Positions 59,042-64,000 of a stretch of DNA of 64,000 nucleotides are shown piece after piece. The notes under the pieces are model-generated. The model made no database searches, was not told the DNA's origin, and was given only the letters and a program-made list of their open reading frames with translations. The DNA comes from VRUE01 sp963703335. Lineage in GTDB: Bacteria > Actinomycetota > Thermoleophilia > Solirubrobacterales > 70-9. The first letter of the stretch is position 1. Each line of letters begins with the position of its first letter. The DNA is taken from assembly GCA_963703335.1 (NCBI GenBank), contig OY969812.1:1116001-1180000 (forward strand). The letters run 5' to 3'. Both the position numbers and the translations under genes were made by a program.

Positions 59042-59044
59042 CGG

Positions 59045-59087
59045 GTGCAACGCTTTTCGGCACTCACCGGACCAAAAAACGTTGCAC
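59045..59087. repeat. Dispersed hairpin repeat family 2, copy 2
   Basis: A 43-bp imperfect palindrome: GTGCAACGCTTTTCGG and CCAAAAAACGTTGCAC around 11 bases. It begins four bases after the aldolase stop; it probably acts as its terminator or processing hairpin. Confidence 0.7.
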
Positions 59088-59107
59088 CTGGGACGGTTGG
59101 AAGCCTC

Positions 59108-59578
59108 ATGCTGCTGGCGGTCCTCGCGTTGCTGATCCTGCGGCCCTGGGAGGACGGCGGGTCCGAAACCGGTCCGGCCGTCGCGCGAGCCTTCGTCGTC
59201 CGCGTCGTTGACGGCGACACGATCGAAGCAAAGATTGACGGGCGGCTCGAGGACGTTCGCTACATCGGCGTCGATACGCCAGAGACAGTGAAGCCGGATA
59301 CGCCTGTTCAGTGCTTCGGGCCGCACGCGTCCGCCTTCAACCATCGCTTGGTTGAGCACCGACGTGTCCGTCTCGTCTTCGGAACGGAGCGCCGTGACGT
59401 CTACGGCCGCCTGCTCGCCTACGTCTATCTGGGCCCTCGCTTCGTCAACGCCGACCTCGTCCGGCGCGGGCTCGCCCGCACGCTGACGATCCCGCCCAAC
59501 GACCGCCATGCGCCGCTCTTTCGGCACCTGGAGCTGGGCGCGGCGCGGGCCGGCCGCGGGCTCTGGAGCGCCTGCTGA
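59108..59578 (+). CDS. Staphylococcal-type thermonuclease (SNase) homologue
   Basis: A 156-residue secreted or membrane-tethered nuclease. The N-terminal segment (MLLAVLALLILRPW) is a signal or anchor. Catalytic residues appear in VRVVDGDTIEAKID, RYIGVDTPETVKP and RDVYGRLLAYVYL, with the Arg/Asp/Glu positions of SNase. The ATG is preferred to a GTG inside the upstream hairpin. It cuts DNA and RNA with calcium in its family. Confidence 0.87.
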   Translation: MLLAVLALLILRPWEDGGSETGPAVARAFVVRVVDGDTIEAKIDGRLEDVRYIGVDTPETVKPDTPVQCFGPHASAFNHRLVEHRRVRLVFGTERRDVYGRLLAYVYLGPRFVNADLVRRGLARTLTIPPNDRHAPLFRHLELGAARAGRGLWSAC

Positions 59579-59671
59579 GCACAGCTGTTGTGGCAAATCG
59601 CACATTTCCTTCCCCTGCAAGCGTTCGTGCGCCTTTGCTACGGTCCCCCGCGGCCCCCGGGCCACCGACCT

Positions 59672-59911
59672 ATGCGAATGCGTCAAAGCATCTCCCAGTT
59701 CGAGACGGCCTTCGAGCAGGAGACCAGTCTGGAGCGCCGCCGGCGCGAGCAGCTTCGACGGCGCGCCGCGAACCGCTCTCGTGCGCGGCGGATCACGCGC
59801 AGCGAGCAGGCCAGCAAGGTCCGCTTCAGCGTCCTGGCTGTCTGCCTCACGGTTACCGTCGTTGTGGTCGTCGTTACCATGTTCGAGGCCCTCGCCTTCC
59901 TGATGGCGTAG
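59672..59911 (+). CDS. Small single-span membrane protein
   Basis: A 79-residue protein with a strongly basic N-terminal helix (RRRREQLRRRAANRSRARR region) and one membrane segment near the end (FSVLAVCLTVTVVVVVVTMF). The first half resembles a nucleic-acid or lipid-head binding region. No family known to me; similar short proteins occur near cell-division and DNA genes in Thermoleophilia. Confidence 0.6.
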   Translation: MRMRQSISQFETAFEQETSLERRRREQLRRRAANRSRARRITRSEQASKVRFSVLAVCLTVTVVVVVVTMFEALAFLMA

Positions 59912-59955
59912 CGGCAGTGCGTACGACTCCCCCGGTTGAATAGACTCGCGCGCCG

Positions 59956-60516
59956 ATGGCAAGAAGGTCCCTGAAGCCACAGCTAAACCAGATCCGCGCA
60001 TGGGTGCGCCAGGGTCGCACCGACGCCTGGATCGCCCACCAGCTCGAAGTCAGCACCTCCGAGCTGCGCGAGTTCCGCAAACAGCACGGCTTCACGCCTG
60101 ACGAGGAGGACGCCGGCGCGGGCGAAGTCGATCTCCGTGACGAGATTGAGGCCGAGATCGAGGCTGCCACCGCCGAGGAGGACGAGGCCGAGGAAGAGGA
60201 GGAGGCCGAGCCCGCCGAGGAGGACGAGGAGAAGGAGCGCCCGTCAGACGACGGCGATGGAGAGCGGCCGAAACGGCGCCGCCGCCGCGGACGTCGTGGC
60301 GGTCGCGGCCGCCGCAAAGAGCTCGAGGCAAGCTTCGACCATGGTGAGACCGATGGCTACGGCCTCTGGCTCGACCCCTCCGTGAAGGACAACCCCGTGT
60401 ATGCCGAGCATTGGGCCGGCAAGCGTGAGGTTACGGTTCGGATCGAGGCGGATCAGATCGTGATTCGGCGTGCCGGCGAGTCCTCTGCGCCTGAGTCCGA
60501 CGACTCTGGCGACTGA
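59956..60516 (+). CDS. Hypothetical protein with acidic and basic low-complexity regions
   Basis: A 186-residue protein. Residues 1-45 (MARRSLKPQLNQIRAWVRQG, then WIAHQLEVSTSELREF) look like a small helix-turn-helix. A Glu/Asp/Ala stretch and then an Arg-rich stretch (RRRRRGRRGGRGRRK) follow. The C-terminal 60 residues (SFDHGETDGYGLWLDPSVKD, HWAGKREVTVRIEADQIVI) are a folded beta domain. Possibly RNA- or DNA-binding; the family is unknown to me. Confidence 0.68.
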   Translation: MARRSLKPQLNQIRAWVRQGRTDAWIAHQLEVSTSELREFRKQHGFTPDEEDAGAGEVDLRDEIEAEIEAATAEEDEAEEEEEAEPAEEDEEKERPSDDGDGERPKRRRRRGRRGGRGRRKELEASFDHGETDGYGLWLDPSVKDNPVYAEHWAGKREVTVRIEADQIVIRRAGESSAPESDDSGD

Positions 60517-60548
60517 GCCGATCCCAGTAGGTCTCCATGAGCGAGTGG

Positions 60549-60640
60549 CCGGCGGGTCCTGTCGCCGTAGGGGACCCACCGCCCCCTGCGGTCGCTAAAG
60601 CGTCCTCGGGGGCGGTCCCCCCTACGGCGCCACCCGCCGG
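60549..60640. repeat. 92-bp palindromic element, intergenic copy A
   Basis: Identical over 92 bases to copy B and close to C and D. The ends are CCGGCGGGT and its complement; the outer 30 bases of each side can pair. It lies between the hypothetical gene and the end of the glycosyltransferase-like gene. Confidence 0.9.
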
Positions 60641-60669
60641 AGTGCGCCCTTGGAGATCCGAGCTAGCCG

Positions 60670-63084
60670 TTAAGGGGTGTTCGGGACCTGGGTCAGCGGG
60701 GCGTTGGCTGGGCCGCACGCTGATGGGTCGAGCTTGGCCTGAACGCGCCAGACGGTGATGTCGTCATCGCGCTTGATTGGTTGAACAGCTGGGTCACCGC
60801 GTAGCCAGGTGGCCTCGGGGGAGGGGACTGGGCTGCTGGTGTGGAGGAAGTTGAGGAAGGGGGACGTGACCAGGTAGTCGAGGTTGGCTTCGTTGACGGC
60901 GGTGCGGAAGGCGGAGCAGGTGGGGATCGCGTTGAAGGCGCCGTGGGGGCCCCTTTTGCCTAGGTAGAGGACGCGGTTGGAGAGGTCGGTACCGAAGAAG
61001 CCGTAGCCGAGGAAGCCTGCCGTGGTGCCGGCGAGGCCGATGCGGGTGTCGCTCTTGTCGCGGGCCCATTGGTAGGCGCTGTCGAGATGTAGGCCGGGGA
61101 TTTCTGACGACGGGCCGAAGCGGTCGCGGAGGTAGTCGCGTTGGAGGGGGTAGCCGATTGCCAGGACCAAGACCACCAGCGCGACGAAGCCGCTGAGCAT
61201 GAGGGACGAGCGCCACTGGCCGGCGGGTCCTGTCGCCGTAGGGGACCCACCGCCCCCTGCGGTCGCTAAAGCGTCCTCGGGGGCGGTCCCCCCTACGGCG
61301 CCACCCGCCGGGAGGGGCGCGCCCATCGGGACGGTCTTGCGATGGCCAAGCCAGATGAGGCCGGCGGGAACAGCTACGAGAAGGAGCGCAAAGGTCAGGG
61401 CGAAAATCCGGGAGGGATCGCGGAGAACGGCGTCGGAGCGGTTGGTGATTACGAGGACGGCGAGCAAGGCTCCGATCAGCGTCCACTCGCGCCACCCTTG
61501 GAGGCGACGGGGGGCTAGGGGCAGCAGGGTGAGGCCGAGGAGGAGGGGTGGGATCGCGTAGCGGATGTTGATCCCGAAGCCGACCGGTTCTCCCTCGGCT
61601 CCGGCGGCGCTGAGCGGGGTGAAGATGTAAGCGACCAGGCCCAGAAGTGCCACGGCTCCCGCCCAGCGCACGATCGAGTCCCGGCCTCGCAACAGCGCCA
61701 GCAAACCGCCCGCGATCGCGGCGACGATCACCAGGGGCCAGAGTGCCCCGAACGCCTGGTGCAGGCCGGGCTCGAAGTAGTCGCGCCAGACGCCGGTGTC
61801 AGTCGCGTAGTGGACGATGCTGAAGTCGGGACGTCCCTCCTGCAGCCGCACTGGATGGGGCAGCGAAATAGGCCCCAAGCTGGTCGCCTGCGGCAGCGGG
61901 TTGCCGGCGACGATCAGGTTGCGCAGGTACCAGTAGCCGCCGCCGAGCAGGGCTGGGATGAACCACCAACCTGCGGCGGTCCAGCGGCGGCCCGCGGGTG
62001 CCAACACCAGGATTGCCAGCGTCAATGCGGCAGCCATGGCCACCGCGGTCGACTTGGTGCCGACAGCTAGGCCGACAGCTAGGCCAGCTGCCGCCAGGGG
62101 CCAGGCCCAAGCGTCCCGGCCGGCGGGTCCTGTCGCGGCAGGGGACCCCCCACCCCCTGCGGTCGCTAAAGCGTCCTCGGGGGCGGGCCCCCCTACCGCG
62201 CCACCCGCCGGAAGGGGCGGCTTGTCTGCCCAGGATCCGAGGTCACGACGAGCCCAAGCGTTGACGAGGATCGCTACGGCAGCGAGTAGCAGAGCTGCCG
62301 CGACGAGGTCGTTCTTCGCAGCTCCCGGCTCTCGAACGACCAGCGTATGGCACTCGAGGACGATAGCTGCTGCGGTGACGGTGAGGTGGCCCCGGCCGTA
62401 GGGCCTGCCGATACACCATGCAGCTAGGAAAGCTAGGGCGAGGAAGCCGAAGTTGAGGAACAAGGACAGCGTGTCTCTGTGCGTAAGCAGGATCCCCGTC
62501 GCGTGGAGCAGCTCTGAGTTCTGCGGGTAGAACCAGTTCGTGAAGACCGTCTCGGTGTAATGCAGCCCCGTAACGGAGTGGCTCTGCACCATGTCCGCCG
62601 CGAACGGCATGTGGTACCAGAGCGAGTCGAAATTGAATATTCCTCGGTCAAGTGCGCCCTTGGTGGTCAGGCCCCAGTGGGCAGCTACCAACCCGATCAC
62701 GCCGATAGTGATCAGCCATTGCCAAACGCCGGGGCCGGCGGGTGGCGTCGTAGGGGGGACCGCCCCTGAGGAAGCTTTAGCTACCGGAAGGGGCGGTGGG
62801 TCCCCTACGGCGACAGGACCCGCCGGCAGCAGCGCCCGGGCAATCCCCGCAAGCACCAACGACGCGCCGACGAAGATCCAGTCGTAGAGAAGACCAACCG
62901 TGCCGAGAATCTCGCCTAGCCAGATCAGCAGGGCGATGGCCACGACGCTCTCGACGAGCCGGGCTGGGGCGCCGTCCCAGTCCGGGAGGAGCTTACGGCG
63001 CAGCCTGAACGCCGTGAACCCGATCGACAGGCCGACGACCATCAGGGCTATGGCACTGACGACGTATGACCCGGCGCTAACCAC
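60670..63084 (-). CDS. Membrane protein of the ArnT/PMT glycosyltransferase type, with three inserted palindromic elements
   Basis: An 804-residue integral membrane protein with about 12 hydrophobic segments and a large C-terminal domain. Early features FDSLWYHMPFAADMVQSH and TETVFTNWFYPQNSELLHATG resemble PMT-type glycosyltransferases that use polyprenyl-phosphate sugars. Residues about 87-118, 292-322 and 592-622 are not part of the family: they are translated copies of a 92-bp repeat (PAG at both ends, then GGAVGGTAPEDALATAG or the opposite strand VAVGDPPPLPVAKASSG). All three keep the reading frame. The gene is next to ftsB. Confidence 0.78.
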   Translation of the reverse strand: MVSAGSYVVSAIALMVVGLSIGFTAFRLRRKLLPDWDGAPARLVESVVAIALLIWLGEILGTVGLLYDWIFVGASLVLAGIARALLPAGPVAVGDPPPLPVAKASSGAVPPTTPPAGPGVWQWLITIGVIGLVAAHWGLTTKGALDRGIFNFDSLWYHMPFAADMVQSHSVTGLHYTETVFTNWFYPQNSELLHATGILLTHRDTLSLFLNFGFLALAFLAAWCIGRPYGRGHLTVTAAAIVLECHTLVVREPGAAKNDLVAAALLLAAVAILVNAWARRDLGSWADKPPLPAGGAVGGPAPEDALATAGGGGSPAATGPAGRDAWAWPLAAAGLAVGLAVGTKSTAVAMAAALTLAILVLAPAGRRWTAAGWWFIPALLGGGYWYLRNLIVAGNPLPQATSLGPISLPHPVRLQEGRPDFSIVHYATDTGVWRDYFEPGLHQAFGALWPLVIVAAIAGGLLALLRGRDSIVRWAGAVALLGLVAYIFTPLSAAGAEGEPVGFGINIRYAIPPLLLGLTLLPLAPRRLQGWREWTLIGALLAVLVITNRSDAVLRDPSRIFALTFALLLVAVPAGLIWLGHRKTVPMGAPLPAGGAVGGTAPEDALATAGGGGSPTATGPAGQWRSSLMLSGFVALVVLVLAIGYPLQRDYLRDRFGPSSEIPGLHLDSAYQWARDKSDTRIGLAGTTAGFLGYGFFGTDLSNRVLYLGKRGPHGAFNAIPTCSAFRTAVNEANLDYLVTSPFLNFLHTSSPVPSPEATWLRGDPAVQPIKRDDDITVWRVQAKLDPSACGPANAPLTQVPNTP
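61220..61311. repeat. 92-bp palindromic element, intragenic copy B
   Basis: Identical to copy A over 92 bases (95 with the adjoining TGG). It encodes in frame LPAGGAVGGTAPEDALATAG and the rest of the insert in the membrane protein. Confidence 0.9.
62120..62211. repeat. 92-bp palindromic element, intragenic copy C
   Basis: The same orientation as A and B with about six substitutions, two of which (one in each arm) keep base pairing. It encodes GGAVGGPAPEDALATAG in frame. Confidence 0.88.
62735..62826. repeat. 92-bp palindromic element, intragenic copy D (inverted)
   Basis: The reverse complement matches copy A with about six substitutions. In this orientation the open frame is different and gives PAGPVAVGDPPPLPVAK and following residues, again without a stop. 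Confidence 0.88.
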
Positions 63085-63105
63085 CGGTGGCCCCCGCGAT
63101 GCTGC

Positions 63106-63489
63106 TTAGAGCCCGCGCACGACGATCGGCGTCTCTTCGGGAGCGACCATGCCCTGGGCGCGGGCCTTGGCGTTGAGCACGATCGGATCGTCGGCGTGCT
63201 GGACGCGCCAGTGCAGACGGGTGTTTTCGTGCTGTGCGTCGTGCAGCTGAATCCTCGCCTCGGTCGTGGCCGTGTAGGTCTTGACGAAGTCGATCACCGG
63301 GTTGAGGTAGGAGTAGAGAACAGCGAAGAGGACCAGGGTCAGGGCGACGCGGCCGACGCGATCCCAGTGGATCCGGCTGGCGCCACGGCGGGCCGCCGGC
63401 TTGCGGCGGGCGGCGGGTTTGCGGTGGGGCGCGGAACGGCGCTTGGCTGCAGTCGCCGGCCTTTTCCTCGCCTGGGCGCGTGCTGCCAT
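63106..63489 (-). CDS. ftsB: FtsB/DivIC-like cell-division protein
   Basis: A 127-residue bitopic membrane protein. A basic Arg/Ala/Lys-rich cytoplasmic tail of about 40 residues precedes one membrane segment (VGRVALTLVLFAVLYSYL) and an extracellular coiled coil (ARIQLHDAQHENTRLHWRVQ) with the short conserved end NAKARAQGMVAPEE. It is part of the divisome core with FtsL and FtsQ. It follows eno as in many actinobacteria, on the same strand. Confidence 0.83.
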   Translation of the reverse strand: MAARAQARKRPATAAKRRSAPHRKPAARRKPAARRGASRIHWDRVGRVALTLVLFAVLYSYLNPVIDFVKTYTATTEARIQLHDAQHENTRLHWRVQHADDPIVLNAKARAQGMVAPEETPIVVRGL

Positions 63490-63525
63490 GCCCGCTCCTA
63501 CGCGGTCGGGCGCCGCATTCCTTCA

Positions 63526-64000
63526 CTAACTCGACCGTTGACGGAAGGCCTGCAGGCCCGGGAATTGCGCCGCGGAGCCAAGTTCCTCCTCGATCCGCAG
63601 CAGGCGGTTGTACTTGGCGACCCGGTCCGAGCGTGAGGGGGCACCGGTCTTGATCTGGCCGGCACCGGTGGCGACGGCGAGATCGGCGATGGTCGTGTCC
63701 TCGGTCTCGCCCGAACGATGCGAGATCACCGCCGTGTAGCCCGCATCGGCGGCTATCCGGATCGCCTCCAGGGTCTCACTCAGCGTGCCGATCTGGTTGA
63801 CCTTGACCAGGATCGAGTTGCCGACCCCCATCTCGATGCCGCGGCGCAGGCGCTCGGGATTGGTGACGAAGAGATCATCGCCGACCAGCTGCACGCGCTC
63901 CCCCAGCTTTTCGGTGAGCAGCTTCCAGCCGTCCCAGTCCTCCTCGTCCATACCGTCCTCGATCGAGACGATCGGGTAACGCGAGCAGGCGTCCTCCCAG
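63526..64000 (-). CDS. eno: Enolase (partial, N-terminus beyond right edge)
   Basis: The C-terminal 157 residues of enolase, which converts 2-phosphoglycerate to phosphoenolpyruvate. Visible marks are IVSIEDGMDEEDWDGW (metal ligand), LVGDDLFVTNPERL, ILVKVNQIGTLSETLEAI with the catalytic Lys, and AVISHRSGETEDTTIADLAV (the enolase signature SHRSGE). The frame continues beyond the window. Confidence 0.96.
   Translation of the reverse strand, partial: WEDACSRYPIVSIEDGMDEEDWDGWKLLTEKLGERVQLVGDDLFVTNPERLRRGIEMGVGNSILVKVNQIGTLSETLEAIRIAADAGYTAVISHRSGETEDTTIADLAVATGAGQIKTGAPSRSDRVAKYNRLLRIEEELGSAAQFPGLQAFRQRSS

Noticed and set aside
58055..60001. 648-codon minus-strand open frame
   Set aside because: It runs opposite the aldolase, thermonuclease and small membrane protein, all with clear family marks and start sites.
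60549..62826. CRISPR array explanation for the regularly met 92-bp repeats
   Set aside because: There are only four copies, spaced 0.5-0.9 kb apart, in both orientations and inside a gene; there are no spacers of constant length and no cas genes.

Overview
The window is chromosomal DNA from a high-GC bacterium, most probably an actinobacterium of the Thermoleophilia/Solirubrobacterales type. This is inferred from the GC-rich codon use, the frequent GTG and TTG starts, tRNA genes without an encoded CCA, PucR-type regulators, many secreted proteins of unknown function, and an eno-ftsB gene order at the right edge. No database search was possible, so the lineage is a judgement from gene content.

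Left part (1-15.6 kb): a class A penicillin-binding protein cut by the left edge, a glyoxalase, a small DUF378 membrane protein, a DUF6883/DUF4926 pair, a cupredoxin with a multicopper oxidase, an acyl-CoA carboxyltransferase, a ferritin-like protein, a STAS protein, CutA, a two-gene ABC exporter, a 5'-3' exonuclease, a cyclase, a flavodoxin-like protein, a Baeyer-Villiger type monooxygenase, an M55 peptidase, a PNPOx-like protein and a VOC protein. Middle part (15.6-39.9 kb): secreted proteins (thrombospondin-3-like, SGNH hydrolase, RTX repeats, beta-helix), regulators (two TetR in the wider region, PucR, XRE), an HD-GYP phosphodiesterase, a DUF899-DUF2182-DUF899-PLP enzyme operon, a class II UvrA, a Mug-type DNA glycosylase and a Phd/VapC toxin-antitoxin pair.

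From 39.92 to 44.99 kb a 5-kb module (reductase, FAD monooxygenase, TetR, and a hydrolase-glycosyltransferase fusion) lies between two diverged 75-bp direct repeats. Next to it, 44.84-50.37 kb is a clear genomic island: a 48-bp copy of the 3' part of the initiator tRNA-fMet gene marks one end and the intact tRNA gene the other. The island holds two toxin-antitoxin pairs, a protein with a HEPN-type RNxxxH motif, and a tightly packed operon of two ThsB-like TIR proteins, a caspase-like protease and a SLOG-like nucleotide-sensing protein. This is the best candidate for a new defence system: it resembles TIR-caspase (type IV Thoeris-like) immunity but has a duplicated TIR and a separate SLOG protein. 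No integrase was found.

Right part (50.4-64 kb): Ppx/GppA phosphatase, a candidate structured RNA, a TPP enzyme, tRNA-Leu(UAA), an ECF sigma factor fused to an anti-sigma zinc motif and a membrane-anchored tail, an R2lox-like ferritin-fold protein, a metallo-beta-lactamase fold hydrolase, a zinc-ribbon pseudo-rhomboid, a class I aldolase, a thermonuclease, and ftsB and eno read off the right edge. The second notable signal is here: a 92-bp near-palindromic repeat occurs four times in 2.3 kb, three of them inserted in frame in one membrane protein gene, in both orientations. Two further hairpin repeat families are dispersed in the window (9.5, 11.3 and 17.5 kb; 56.1 and 59.0 kb); base changes in their arms are partly compensatory, which suggests that the folded form is kept by selection.
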